Positions 34,884 through 44,923 of a stretch of DNA of 54,895 nucleotides are shown in pieces. Position numbers and translations under genes: made by a program. The first letter of the stretch is position 1; every line of letters begins with the position of its first letter. Origin of the DNA: an uncultured Alistipes sp. Lineage in GTDB: Bacteria; Bacteroidota; Bacteroidia; Bacteroidales; Rikenellaceae. The stretch covers positions 1 through 54,895 of the forward strand of contig CALUKH010000001.1 of assembly GCA_944321185.1 (NCBI GenBank), in the 5' to 3' direction. The notes under the pieces were generated by a model. The model was not told the origin of the DNA, ran no database searches, and saw only the letters and a program-made list of their open reading frames with translations.

Positions 34884-34892
34884 CCCCCCCCC
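34884..34892. repeat. C9 homopolymer just after the GH88 stop
   Basis: Nine consecutive C beginning four bases after the GH88 stop and 32 bp before the PL12 start, within the operon. Confidence 0.9.
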
Positions 34893-34923
34893 AACCTCAG
34901 AAAACCCTAAAACCACTAATCAT

Positions 34924-37842
34924 ATGAAACGAATCTTTACGAAGATCTCGGTACTGTGTTTCGTCTCAGCGGCCGTGTTGACCACGGGGTGTCTGGGTGA
35001 CGAAATCCGCGGTACGGAGGACAGCAACGGTTCGCAGACGACCGAAACGACGATTCCGGGCAACAGCGTGATCGACGCCCGGGTCTTCGCGGCGTTGAAT
35101 CTCGAACTTCCGGAGCTGGCCGCCGTGAAGGCGTATTATGAGTCCGATCAGTACTACCTGGCGGCCGAGGCGCTGCTGAACTACTACCGGACGCGATCCC
35201 TTGCGAACAACAACATCAACCTGATTGCCCCGACGATCACGGCGCAGGAGCAGGCCCGGGCCGACTGGGCGCTTCCGGTCTCGGGCGGCAACCAGGACGG
35301 CTATCGCTTCTGGGTTGAGGATTACCTCGACGGCGACAAGCCCTACTCCTATCAGAACGGAGCGAAGCTCGACTGGACGGCCCGTTCGACGGCCGAGACC
35401 GAGGAGCGTTTCCGCCTGCACCGCCTGCAGTGGATGGTCCCGCAGGGCAAGGCCTACCGCACGACGCTCGACGAGAACTACGTCACCTCGTGGATGTCGG
35501 TCTACGAGAGCTGGCTGGAGACCTTCCCGCTGCCGGAGGGCGACTACGATTTCGAGGCCGATCCTTCGGGACAGCCCGAGGAGGTGCGCACGGCCCTCTA
35601 TGCCTGGCGTCCGATCGACGTGTCGTACCGTCTCGAAGATCAGTGCGATCTGATCTATTACTTCATGCAGTCGTCGTCCTTCACGCCGCAGCTGCTTGCC
35701 TCGTTCCTGGCCAACGTGGCCGAGCAGGCCGACCACGTGATGGGGCACTATTCGGAGGATTCGGCCGAACTGGCGCAGGAGTCCTATGCGGTCTATCGTG
35801 CGGGTACGATCTTCCCGGAGATGAAGCGGGCCGCCGAGTGGGTCGAGAGCGGATCGGTGGCGATGAACGACGGCGTGGACATCTCGATTTTCGACCTTCT
35901 GAACCTCTCCTACGGCGGTCTTTCGAAGGTGGCATCGGCCTATGCCGCGGGTGATTACCGCGTGGCCCTGCAGGAGCTGCTCAACAGCTACCGTTCGCGG
36001 ACCCACGGACTGAATCCCAACGTGAACGTCAACAGCGATGCGGCGACCACCAACGAGCAGAACTGGGCAAACTACGCCTTCCGCGAGAACGGTTACCGTT
36101 TCTATGTGAACAACTATTACGATGCGGCTGCCGGGGCGAACGTTCCCTATTCGTACATGAATGCCGACGGCACGGGCATCGACTGGACGCTCTGCCCGAC
36201 GGGCGAGCAGGAGCAGCGCTACCAGCTGCACCGCCACCAGTGGATGATCATGCAGGGCAAGGCCTACAACACGACCCACGACGAGCGTTACGTCGAGAAC
36301 TGGAAGGAGGTCTACGGCGACTGGCTGCGTCAGAATCCCAAACCCGAGCAGGGCACCGACGTGACCAACTCGCCGAACTGGCGGCCGCTGGACGTTGCGG
36401 CGCGCGTGATCGACCAGTGCGGTCTGCTGGAGTACTACCAGAACTCGGAGAACGTGACGGAGGAGTGGCTCTCGACGGTGCTGAAGGCCTTCGACGAGCA
36501 GGTGAACCACATCATGAACAACTACTCGACGACCTCGAACCATCTGATCACGCAGGCTCAGGCGGTGACCTTCGCCGGGATGCTCTTCCCCGAACTGAAG
36601 AACGCCGAGACGTGGCGGACGAACGGTCCGGGCGTCCTCGGACAGCAGGTGACGGCCCAGTACTTCCCCGACGGATGGCTCAAGGACGGCGACCTTCACT
36701 ACCATATTTCGAGTATCGCCGATTTCCGGCTGGCGCTGCTCGTGGACCAGCAGTGCGGCTATGAGAGCAGCTTCCCGGAGAGCTATCTGGAGTCGATGCG
36801 CAAGATGACGAACGTGGTGATGAACATGATCTACCCGGACTACACGGTGCCGAACATGGCCGACACGCGTCGCGATACGTGGACGCAGAGCGTTCTGACG
36901 CGCAATCTGACGCAGTACAGCCAGCTCTTCCCCGACGACCAGTCGATGTTGTGGATGGCCACGGGCGGCGCCCAGGGCACACAGCCCACGGCCAAGGTGG
37001 TGACCTTCCCCGACGGCGGCTACTACATCCTGCGTACCGGCTGGACGATGCAGGACATGATGATGGTGCTGCAGAACACGCCCGACGGCCCGAAGGAGCA
37101 GTGGCACCGTCAGTCGGACAACAACACCTTCGAACTCTGGGTCAAGGGCCGCAATTTCTTCCCCGATTCGGGCGCGGGCTCCTACGGCGGCAACTCGTCG
37201 TCGAACTCGATCCGTTCGCGCTACGCCGCCTCGAAGGCCCACAACACGATGACGCTCGACGAGAAGAACGTCGCCAGCGACGGCCGCATGCTCAAGCAGG
37301 AGTCGAAATCGACCTCGTCGTATGCCTACGAGGTGCTGGTGCTGGAGAACCCCTCGTATGAGGGTCTGACTCACCGCCGGACAGTCTTCCTGGTCGACGA
37401 CAAGTTCTACGTGATTCTCGACGAGGGTTACGGCTCGGCCGAGGGTACGGTCAACCTGAACTTCAACATCACCGAGGGTTCCGACTCGCAGGTCGTGCTG
37501 GACAGCGACGGTCTGGGCTTCCATACGGCCTTCAACGACAGCAACAACCTCTTTGTGCGGACCGTGTCGGACAAGACGGCCAGCTTTGCCGAGAAGTCGG
37601 GCTTCGTGGCCTACAACATCGTGACCGACACCTACAAGGAGATCTCGCGCAAGGCCTATCGCCTCGACGTGACGAAGCGTGCGGAGGATGCCGCGGTGCG
37701 CTACGTGACGCTGCTCTACCCGACGGCGGATGCCACGGCCGTACAGCCTTTCGAGGCCGAGCTGGGCGAGTGGTCGCAGACGGGTGCCTCGCTGACGGTG
37801 CGCGTCGACGGAAAGAGCTACAACCTCTCTTATACGCTGTAA
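34924..37842 (+). CDS. PL12 heparinase II/III-type lyase with duplicated N-terminal domain (surface lipoprotein)
   Basis: A 972-residue lyase, about 300 longer than the two PL12 proteins at 46069 and 48112. The lipobox TTGC (Cys23) is followed by LGDE, acidic as in surface-exported Bacteroidetes lipoproteins. Residues ~50-315 and ~320-600 are two copies of the same toroid half: compare ALNLELPELAAVKAYYES with LLNLSYGGLSKVASAYAA, and RFRLHRLQWMVPQGKAY with RYQLHRHQWMIMQGKAY. Copy 2 keeps the predicted catalytic Asn539 (SNHL) and Tyr593 (HYHISS), with His728 (QWHRQSDNNTFE) in the beta-sandwich half. In copy 1 SNHL is SAEL and the Tyr region is missing, so it is probably inactive and may bind glycan. 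It sits between GH88 and SGBP, like the surface lyase of the B. thetaiotaomicron heparin locus. Confidence 0.9.
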   Translation: MKRIFTKISVLCFVSAAVLTTGCLGDEIRGTEDSNGSQTTETTIPGNSVIDARVFAALNLELPELAAVKAYYESDQYYLAAEALLNYYRTRSLANNNINLIAPTITAQEQARADWALPVSGGNQDGYRFWVEDYLDGDKPYSYQNGAKLDWTARSTAETEERFRLHRLQWMVPQGKAYRTTLDENYVTSWMSVYESWLETFPLPEGDYDFEADPSGQPEEVRTALYAWRPIDVSYRLEDQCDLIYYFMQSSSFTPQLLASFLANVAEQADHVMGHYSEDSAELAQESYAVYRAGTIFPEMKRAAEWVESGSVAMNDGVDISIFDLLNLSYGGLSKVASAYAAGDYRVALQELLNSYRSRTHGLNPNVNVNSDAATTNEQNWANYAFRENGYRFYVNNYYDAAAGANVPYSYMNADGTGIDWTLCPTGEQEQRYQLHRHQWMIMQGKAYNTTHDERYVENWKEVYGDWLRQNPKPEQGTDVTNSPNWRPLDVAARVIDQCGLLEYYQNSENVTEEWLSTVLKAFDEQVNHIMNNYSTTSNHLITQAQAVTFAGMLFPELKNAETWRTNGPGVLGQQVTAQYFPDGWLKDGDLHYHISSIADFRLALLVDQQCGYESSFPESYLESMRKMTNVVMNMIYPDYTVPNMADTRRDTWTQSVLTRNLTQYSQLFPDDQSMLWMATGGAQGTQPTAKVVTFPDGGYYILRTGWTMQDMMMVLQNTPDGPKEQWHRQSDNNTFELWVKGRNFFPDSGAGSYGGNSSSNSIRSRYAASKAHNTMTLDEKNVASDGRMLKQESKSTSSYAYEVLVLENPSYEGLTHRRTVFLVDDKFYVILDEGYGSAEGTVNLNFNITEGSDSQVVLDSDGLGFHTAFNDSNNLFVRTVSDKTASFAEKSGFVAYNIVTDTYKEISRKAYRLDVTKRAEDAAVRYVTLLYPTADATAVQPFEAELGEWSQTGASLTVRVDGKSYNLSYTL
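35071..35868 (+). repeat. First (degenerate) copy of the PL12 N-terminal domain
   Basis: Codes for residues about 50-315 of the large PL12 protein. It aligns over its length with the copy encoded at 35881-36723, at protein level only; the DNA has diverged, so the duplication is old. The catalytic Asn position is Ala281. Confidence 0.75.
35881..36723 (+). repeat. Second (catalytic) copy of the PL12 N-terminal domain
   Basis: Codes for residues about 320-600, with predicted catalytic Asn539 and Tyr593. It is continuous with the beta-sandwich half, as in single-copy PL12 enzymes. Confidence 0.75.
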
Positions 37843-37863
37843 ACCTAAAACTGCAATACGAAG

Positions 37864-39978
37864 ATGAAATCACTGTTTCGAAATACAAGCCTTGCCGTGC
37901 TGAGTCTGCTTTGCGCGGCGGCCTTCACGGCCTGCGAAGAGGACGAGACATCGAGCGGCGGTCTGGAGCTCTACTACGCGACGGTCGTCAATATCGGTCC
38001 TTCGATGCTCTTCAATTCGGATGCCCCGACCTACTACGGTCCGGCGCCGTCGGATTTCTCGATCACGGCCATCACGCTCGACGATGCGGCGATTGCCAGT
38101 GAGAGCTTCTCGATCAATGCCACGACGGGCGTCGTGTCGATCACCAATACCAATGATCTTGAGCCGGGCGTCTACAAACTGACCATTACGTGCCTTTCGG
38201 GCGGCGCCTACCATACGTTCAAGGATCTCTTCACGGTGCAGATGTCGCCCGCTACGCCCGAGGCGCTGGAGGTCAGCTCTCCGACGCTCGAAATTCCCTA
38301 TGCCGACCTGGAGACGAGCGAAGCCAAGGTGACGGTTCAGCCCGTCGGCGAATCGGTGTCGATCCAGAGCTATGCGCTGGTTCAGCCCGAGGGTCAGGAG
38401 TACTTTGCCATCTCGCTCAACGGCGATGTCACGCTCAACGCCAATTTCACGGGTGAGGTGATGCCGGGCAACTATGCGCTTCCGATCACGGTGAAGACCT
38501 ATGCCGGCGAGATGACCTACGAGGGACTGCTCACGGGGCGCATCACCAGTCTGCCGCTTTCGGTGAGCTATCCGACCTCGGCGGGCCGCATCGAGACCAA
38601 TATGGCCTTCCAGAGCACGACGCCGACGCTGAAGGGTTCGCCCGACGAGGTGGTGTGGACGATCCGCCAGATCCGCCCGAGCGAAGGAAGTCCGGCGACG
38701 GATCTGATCAAGATCGACCCCGCGACGGGTGTCCTTTCGGTCGATGCGGGGAACAACCTTCCCGTTGATGCGGTCTATACGCTGGATCTGACGGTGACGA
38801 ACAGCTTCGGATCGGCCGATTTCGACGGCGCCTTCACGCTGACGGTGGTCGACTACATCGAACCCATCGATGCCTCGACCTTCGGCTACGAACCCGTTGA
38901 GGCGATCCAGGGCGGCGAATTCACGGCCGAGAAGCGTGCCGGATTCGTCGGTGACGAGGTGACGTTCGCCTTCGGAACGCTGCCGGCCGAGGTCGACGGA
39001 CAGATCTCGATCGACCAGACGACGGGCAAGATCACGGCCGCCAAGGGCCATTCGATTCCGCTGGGCAGCTACGAGATTCCGGTCGTAGCCTCGAACCTGA
39101 AGGGTCAGGCCACCACGACGCTCCAGCTGACCGTGAGCGAGAATCCCTACTACTTCACGACGATCCACTACGGCAACAACCTGGGTCTGACTCCGGCCGA
39201 GAACTACGCCAGCCAGTACCGGTGCCCGACGTCGGGCGATCTGACGTCGCTCGTGCTCACCCCGACGACCGATGCCAAACCGGGTACGGAGCTGACCTGG
39301 TCGATCAAGATCAAGCAGCAGTGCTCGGGAACGACCATCGATTCGCAGACGGGCGAGATCATCCCCAAGGGCTTCAAGGCCAACAACGGCGGTCTGATTC
39401 TGGTGACGGCCACGGCCGGCAAGGGAAAGGTCGGCGAGACTTCGGTGACGGTTCCGGTCTTCTTCTCGTTCATCCAGGCCATGAGCGGCGTGACGGTTCA
39501 CTATACGCCGTTCGTCTTCCAGGTGAATCCGCGCACGGGCGGCACGTCGGCTGTTCCGACCATCGATGGCGTCGATCCGTCGCTCTTCCTGATGGATTAT
39601 CGCCGGACGTTCAACTACTACAACTTCAACGGTCCCGCGTCGCATCTCGACGGACAGCCGTCGGCCGGCGGATCGTTCATGTACAGCGTCTGGAGCTCCT
39701 ATTTCACGAGCATCGGCAGCGCCACGGTCAATACGGGATCGAAGGATCCGGTATCCTACTATTCGAATGCATCGCGACTGAGTTCGGCGCTGTGCTACGT
39801 CGATCCGACGACGAAGGCACTGGTTGTCAATCCGAACAAGTGGGTCGATGCCAACGGCGTGGCAGCCAACGGCGCGATGCTGGGTCAGATGACCTTCGTG
39901 ACCGACGGCAACCAGGGCGGCATCAACAGCGGTTCGCAGATCTTCCCGCTGTGGGTATGGTTCGACGAGAAATTTTAA
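37864..39978 (+). CDS. Surface glycan-binding lipoprotein (BT4661-like)
   Basis: A 704-residue lipoprotein: lipobox FTAC (Cys24) followed by EEDE, the acidic signal for export to the cell surface. The body is a row of Ig-like/cadherin-like beta domains of about 90 residues; repeated phrases such as SINATTGVVSITNTNDLEPG, IDPATGVLSVDAGNNLPVDA and IDQTTGKITAAKGHSIPLG mark three of them. The C-terminal ~200 residues (from about SENPYYFTTIHYGNNLGL) form the probable glycan-binding end. Position directly before susC in a locus with PL12 and GH88 parallels BT4661, the heparin-binding protein of B. thetaiotaomicron. No catalytic motif is seen. Confidence 0.85.
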   Translation: MKSLFRNTSLAVLSLLCAAAFTACEEDETSSGGLELYYATVVNIGPSMLFNSDAPTYYGPAPSDFSITAITLDDAAIASESFSINATTGVVSITNTNDLEPGVYKLTITCLSGGAYHTFKDLFTVQMSPATPEALEVSSPTLEIPYADLETSEAKVTVQPVGESVSIQSYALVQPEGQEYFAISLNGDVTLNANFTGEVMPGNYALPITVKTYAGEMTYEGLLTGRITSLPLSVSYPTSAGRIETNMAFQSTTPTLKGSPDEVVWTIRQIRPSEGSPATDLIKIDPATGVLSVDAGNNLPVDAVYTLDLTVTNSFGSADFDGAFTLTVVDYIEPIDASTFGYEPVEAIQGGEFTAEKRAGFVGDEVTFAFGTLPAEVDGQISIDQTTGKITAAKGHSIPLGSYEIPVVASNLKGQATTTLQLTVSENPYYFTTIHYGNNLGLTPAENYASQYRCPTSGDLTSLVLTPTTDAKPGTELTWSIKIKQQCSGTTIDSQTGEIIPKGFKANNGGLILVTATAGKGKVGETSVTVPVFFSFIQAMSGVTVHYTPFVFQVNPRTGGTSAVPTIDGVDPSLFLMDYRRTFNYYNFNGPASHLDGQPSAGGSFMYSVWSSYFTSIGSATVNTGSKDPVSYYSNASRLSSALCYVDPTTKALVVNPNKWVDANGVAANGAMLGQMTFVTDGNQGGINSGSQIFPLWVWFDEKF

Positions 39979-39987
39979 TCTAACTGA

Positions 39988-42900
39988 ATGAAATCAATGA
40001 AACAGATATTGAACCGGGTATTCGGGCTGAGAGGGGTTTTGACCCTTCTCGCCCTGACGGTGGTCTTCGCGGCCACGGCCCAGAACAAGATAACGGGAAA
40101 GGTGACCGACGAGAACGGACAGCCGGCCATCGGAGCCAACATCGTGGTGAAAGGCACGACGCAGGGCGTCTCGACGGACCTCAAGGGGCAGTATGCTCTC
40201 TCGGTGAAGAAGGGGGCCGTGCTGGTCTTCTCCTACCTGGGCTACAAGTCGCAGGAGATCACCGTCGGCGCGCAGACCAAGATCGACGTGCAGCTGGAGC
40301 CCGAAGCCAATGTGATGGATGAAGTGGTTGTGGTGGGTTACGGAGCGCAGCGGCGCAGCAACCTGACAGGAGCAATCGCTTCGGTTTCGGCCAAGGATGT
40401 CGAGGGCTTCAAGTCGGGATCGGTCATGGAGGCGCTGGGCGGCCAGATCGCCGGTGTGCAGATCACGGCGACGGACGGTACGCCGGGTGCGGGCTTCGAC
40501 ATCAAGATCCGCGGTATCGGATCGGTCAACGGCGAGACTACGCCGCTCTATATCGTCGACGGATTCCAGGTCGACAACATCGACTACCTGTCGAACTCGG
40601 ACATCGCCTCGATCGAGGTGTTGAAGGATGCCTCCTCGTCGGCCATCTACGGATCGCGTGCGGCCAACGGCGTGGTGATGGTGACGACCAAATCGGGTAA
40701 GGTGGGGCGTCCGGTGGTGACCTACAACGGTTCGGCCAGCTACCGCGAGATCTCGAAGACGCTCGATCTGCTCACGCCCTACGAGTTCGTGCGGCTGCAG
40801 ACCGAGGCGTGGCCCGACAAGTTCGGCGACACCTACTACAAGTCGGGCAACGACGACAACGGCGTTCCGTACCGTTACCAGACGATCGACGACTATATCG
40901 GCGTCGCGGGGATCGACTGGCAGGGCGAGACCTTCCAGCCGACCTGGTCGCAGGACCACAACGTCTCGGTGTCGGGCGGTTCGGACAAGACGAAGTACGC
41001 CTTCTCGTTCTCGGATTTCCTCGAAAACGGTATCTTCAAGAACAGTGCCTTCAACAAGATCACGGCCAAGATGCGCGTGAACCACAGGATCTCGAAGCTG
41101 CTCTCGATCGACGCCACGGTCAACTACGCCTTCACGGACAAGCGCGGTATGGGAACGTCGGGAGACAACGGACGTTTCAACATGCTGGGCCAGATTCTGC
41201 GGGCCCGTCCGACGGGCGGTCTGCGGATGACCGACGAGGAGTTGCTCAATTCGGCAATCGACCCGCTGGAGCTCGAGTCGTCGGAGTCGCTCTCGCAGGT
41301 GAACCCGATCAAGCAGGCCGAGTCGGTGACCAACACCAAGAAGGCCGAGATGTGGGCCGGCAACCTGGCGCTGAACTTCAATTTCGGCAAGGGCTGGAGC
41401 TTCCGCATGGCCGGTTCGTACAACACGACCAACACGCGCAACTACCAGTTCTACTACGACGGTTCGAAGGAGGCCTACCGCAACGGCCAGACTCCCTACG
41501 GTTCGACCCAGATGACGCGCGACGTGCGCTGGACGAACTTCAACTACCTGACCTACAAATATAAACAGAAGAACGGACATGCGTTCGACGTGATGCTGGG
41601 TCAGGAGACCTCGTTCCGCGGCACGGAGTATCTGAAGGGTCAGTCGACCGACTTTCCGTTCGACAACCTGGGCAACGACAACCTGGGTCTGGGCGCCACG
41701 CCGAGCCAGGTGACCTCGTCGCGGTCGGACAACCTGCTGGTTTCGTTCTTCGCGCGCGGCAACTACAGCTACAAGGACCGCTACCTCTTCACGGCGACGA
41801 TCCGTGCCGACGGTTCGACGGTCTTCTCGAAGAACAACAAGTGGGGATACTTCCCGTCGTTCTCGGCGGCCTGGCGTATTTCGGAGGAGCCCTTCATGAA
41901 GCATCAGGATGTGATCTCGAACCTCAAGCTGCGTGCCGGCTGGGGCATTGTGGGTAACGACCGCATTACGAACTACCTCTCGCTGACGCTCTACACGCAG
42001 AACAAGTACGGCTACGGCAACAGCCTCATCACGGTGCTGTCGCCCAAGCAGCTGCCGAACGAGGACCTCAAGTGGGAGGCTTCGCAGAGCACGAACATCG
42101 GTCTGGATCTGGGACTGTTCCGCAACCGGCTGAACATCACGGCCGACCTCTTCCTCAAGGATACGAAGGATCTGCTCATGGCGGCTAACAAGGCCTATGT
42201 GTCGGGCTTCGGATCGCAGTGGCAGAACGTGGGCAAGATCCGCAACAAGGGTCTCGAACTGGCGATCAACTCGACGAACATCGCCTCGCCGAGCGGCTTC
42301 CGCTGGACGACGGACTTCAACATCTCGTTCATCCGCAACGAACTGCGGGCTCTGGCCGACGGTGCCCAGACGATGTACACCTCGGCGTCGTGGAACAGCG
42401 ACTATACGGGCTACGACTACATGGCCATGGTGGGTCAGTCGCTGGGTCTGATCTACGGCTATGAGTTCGACGGCGTCTACCAGTCGTCGGATTTCGTGGT
42501 CGACGCGGCCACGGGTGAGAACCGCCTGCGCGAGGGTGTCGTGGACATGTCGGAGCACTATACGAGCGGCGAATTCGGTCCGGGCGTGGTGAAGTACAAG
42601 GATGTGGACGGCGATGGCAAGATCACGACCAACGACCGTACGGTGATCGGCAACGGTACGCCGAAATGGTACGGCGGTATCACCAATACGTTCTCCTACA
42701 AGGGAGTCGACCTGAGCTTCATGTTTCAGTTCAACTACGGCAACGACGTCTACAACGCCACGCGCATGTACGCCTCGCAGACGCAGGACCAGCGATCGAA
42801 CATGATGGCCGAGGTGGCCGACCGCTGGACGGCGACCAACGCCTCGAACAGCGTTCCGCGCTGGGACGGCTACGTGAAGAACGAACTCTATTCGCGATTC

Positions 42901-43155
42901 GTGGAGGACGGCTCGTTCCTGCGACTCAAATCGCTGACGCTGGGCTATACGCTTCCGCAGTACTGGACCCGGAAGTTCTATGTTTCGAAATTGCGCATCT
43001 ACTTCACGGCGCAGAATCTCTTCGTGGTGACGGGTTACTCGGGCTACGATCCGGAGGTGAACATGCGGGCCTCGAACCCGATGACGCCGTCGTTCGACTG
43101 GGGTGCCTATCCGCGCAGCAAAGTATACACGATGGGTCTTGACCTGACCTTCTAA
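39988..43155 (+). CDS. susC: SusC-type TonB-dependent outer-membrane glycan importer
   Basis: A 1055-residue receptor: signal peptide to about FAATAQ, a carboxypeptidase-D regulatory-like domain (KITGKVTDENGQPAIGANIV), plug with DEVVVVGYG (TonB-box-like) and VMEALGGQIAGVQI, SIEVLKDASSSAIYGSRAAN, and a 22-strand barrel ending in Phe (TMGLDLTF). With SusD (15 bp downstream) it imports heparin/heparan oligosaccharides across the outer membrane, powered by TonB-ExbBD. It follows the SGBP stop by 9 bp. Substrate is inferred from the lyases around it. Confidence 0.95.
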   Translation: MKSMKQILNRVFGLRGVLTLLALTVVFAATAQNKITGKVTDENGQPAIGANIVVKGTTQGVSTDLKGQYALSVKKGAVLVFSYLGYKSQEITVGAQTKIDVQLEPEANVMDEVVVVGYGAQRRSNLTGAIASVSAKDVEGFKSGSVMEALGGQIAGVQITATDGTPGAGFDIKIRGIGSVNGETTPLYIVDGFQVDNIDYLSNSDIASIEVLKDASSSAIYGSRAANGVVMVTTKSGKVGRPVVTYNGSASYREISKTLDLLTPYEFVRLQTEAWPDKFGDTYYKSGNDDNGVPYRYQTIDDYIGVAGIDWQGETFQPTWSQDHNVSVSGGSDKTKYAFSFSDFLENGIFKNSAFNKITAKMRVNHRISKLLSIDATVNYAFTDKRGMGTSGDNGRFNMLGQILRARPTGGLRMTDEELLNSAIDPLELESSESLSQVNPIKQAESVTNTKKAEMWAGNLALNFNFGKGWSFRMAGSYNTTNTRNYQFYYDGSKEAYRNGQTPYGSTQMTRDVRWTNFNYLTYKYKQKNGHAFDVMLGQETSFRGTEYLKGQSTDFPFDNLGNDNLGLGATPSQVTSSRSDNLLVSFFARGNYSYKDRYLFTATIRADGSTVFSKNNKWGYFPSFSAAWRISEEPFMKHQDVISNLKLRAGWGIVGNDRITNYLSLTLYTQNKYGYGNSLITVLSPKQLPNEDLKWEASQSTNIGLDLGLFRNRLNITADLFLKDTKDLLMAANKAYVSGFGSQWQNVGKIRNKGLELAINSTNIASPSGFRWTTDFNISFIRNELRALADGAQTMYTSASWNSDYTGYDYMAMVGQSLGLIYGYEFDGVYQSSDFVVDAATGENRLREGVVDMSEHYTSGEFGPGVVKYKDVDGDGKITTNDRTVIGNGTPKWYGGITNTFSYKGVDLSFMFQFNYGNDVYNATRMYASQTQDQRSNMMAEVADRWTATNASNSVPRWDGYVKNELYSRFVEDGSFLRLKSLTLGYTLPQYWTRKFYVSKLRIYFTAQNLFVVTGYSGYDPEVNMRASNPMTPSFDWGAYPRSKVYTMGLDLTF

Positions 43156-43170
43156 AAAAGCAAACGAACT

Positions 43171-44814
43171 ATGAAAAAAATCTTATTATACGGTTTGTCG
43201 GCCCTGGGGCTGCTGTTTACGGCATCGTGCTCCGATCTGCTGGAGGAGGAGTCGTACGTGGAGGTCGGCAAGAACAACTACGTGAATAATGCCGAGGAGG
43301 CGGAGACGGTGCTGATGGGCATCTACAAGGATCTGGCCAACGAGTACCTGTATTCGTACCACCTGTCGCTGCTGTTCACCATTTCGTCGGACATCGCGCA
43401 GTGCGAGGGTAATGCGACCACGTCGTTCCGCGAGATCCCGACCAATTCGCACAACCCGTCGACGTCGCAGATCATGCAGACGTGGCAGAAGCTCTATGCG
43501 TCGATCTACGAGGCCAACGACTTCATCGAGACCGTTTCGTCGCGCATCGACGGCTGGAGCGCCTCGAACCAGGAACTGGCAACGATCTATCTGGGCGAAG
43601 CCCGGGCTCTGCGGGCACTGTTCTACTTCGAGCTGGTGCGCTGGTACGGCAACATCGTGCTGATCACGTCGACCGAGCAGTCGCAACTCCCGGCCACGGA
43701 GTACGTGCAGGCCGATCCGAAGGATGTCTATGCCTTCATCGAGGCGGATCTGAAGTATGCCTCGGAGGTGCTTCCGTGGGCGGTCGACGATACGAAGCGT
43801 TCGTCGAATGCCTATCGGTTCTCGAAGGGAGCGGCGCTGGGCCTGCTGGCGAAGGTCTACTGCACGTGGGCCGGTTATCCGGTTCGCGACGAGACGAAGT
43901 GGGCCGAGGCGGCGAAGGTGGCGCGCCAGGTGGTCGAATCGGGCAAACACCGCCTGATTCCGAACTACGAGACGGTCTGGACGAATACGTGCAACGGCAT
44001 CTGGGATGCGGGTGAGAGCCTGATCGAGGTTTCGTTCTATTCGCCCACGGGTCTGGACAGTGACCAGACGGCCGGACGTATCGGCAAGTGGAACGGCGTG
44101 GTGGCCGATGCGGTCGAGGGGCAGCGGGGTCGCAATGCGGCCAACTGGAAGGTGGTCTACACCTTCACGCGCGAGTGGGAGACGCACAACGACCCGCGCA
44201 TGGCCATCTCGATAGCCGACTACAAGTACGATTCGTCGAAGGGCGACGGCCCGATCACCTACATCTCGACGGTCACCAACCCCACGGAGGACAACCTGAA
44301 CAAGCAGCGTCAGCTCTACACGCCGGGCAAATGGGACACGGAGAAGTTTGTGAATTCGTCGAACTACATCGTCAACAACGACAAGTCGAACATCAACTGG
44401 TATGTGCTTCGTTATTCGGACGTGCTGCTGCTGTTTGCCGAGGCGCTGAACGAGTCGGGCGGATCGATTGTCGATGCGGTGGATGCGGTCAATGCGGTGC
44501 GTCGGCGCGGTTTCGGCGACACGGACCACGATCTCTCCTACGGGCTTTCGCGCGATGCGCTGCGTGAGGCGATCCGCAAGGAGCGGGCCTACGAACTCTG
44601 CTTCGAGGGCCACCGCAAGCAGGATCTGATCCGCTGGGGCATCTATTACAAGACGATCATGAGCACGGCGCAGGAGCTGGTCGACTGGTTCTCGAATGCG
44701 AACTATACGGTGGGTCGCTTCACGGTGGAGGGGCGGCACGAGCTGCTGCCCATTCCGCAGCGCGATCTGGACCTGATGACGCAGTGCAAGCAGAATCCCG
44801 GATGGGGCGAATAG
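43171..44814 (+). CDS. susD: SusD/RagB-type glycan-binding surface lipoprotein
   Basis: A 547-residue SusD protein: lipobox TASC (Cys20), then SDLLEEE typical for the family. The TPR-rich helical core has LGEARALRALFYFELVRWYG and AYRFSKGAALGLLAKVYCTW. The C-terminal segment holds RDALREAIRKERAYELCFEG and the usual end (LLPIPQRDLDL, then NPGWGE). It forms the lid of the SusC barrel and delivers oligosaccharide. It is the last gene of unit 1, and a strong terminator follows. Confidence 0.95.
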   Translation: MKKILLYGLSALGLLFTASCSDLLEEESYVEVGKNNYVNNAEEAETVLMGIYKDLANEYLYSYHLSLLFTISSDIAQCEGNATTSFREIPTNSHNPSTSQIMQTWQKLYASIYEANDFIETVSSRIDGWSASNQELATIYLGEARALRALFYFELVRWYGNIVLITSTEQSQLPATEYVQADPKDVYAFIEADLKYASEVLPWAVDDTKRSSNAYRFSKGAALGLLAKVYCTWAGYPVRDETKWAEAAKVARQVVESGKHRLIPNYETVWTNTCNGIWDAGESLIEVSFYSPTGLDSDQTAGRIGKWNGVVADAVEGQRGRNAANWKVVYTFTREWETHNDPRMAISIADYKYDSSKGDGPITYISTVTNPTEDNLNKQRQLYTPGKWDTEKFVNSSNYIVNNDKSNINWYVLRYSDVLLLFAEALNESGGSIVDAVDAVNAVRRRGFGDTDHDLSYGLSRDALREAIRKERAYELCFEGHRKQDLIRWGIYYKTIMSTAQELVDWFSNANYTVGRFTVEGRHELLPIPQRDLDLMTQCKQNPGWGE

Positions 44815-44831
44815 CCTGCCCAAACGGTACG

Positions 44832-44871
44832 AAAAATCCCGGTCGGATCTACTCCGACCGGGATTTTTTTT
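44832..44871. terminator. Bidirectional terminator between susD and the PL13 gene
   Basis: Arms 44832-44847 and 44853-44868 form a perfect 16-bp stem (aaaaatcccggtcgga and its reverse complement) with a 5-nt loop and A/T tracts on both sides. It separates two convergent units of the heparin locus. Confidence 0.92.
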
Positions 44872-44923
44872 GTGTCACAGGATGATGACCGCCTCCTCCC
44901 CGGGATGCAGACCGCCGGGGAGG

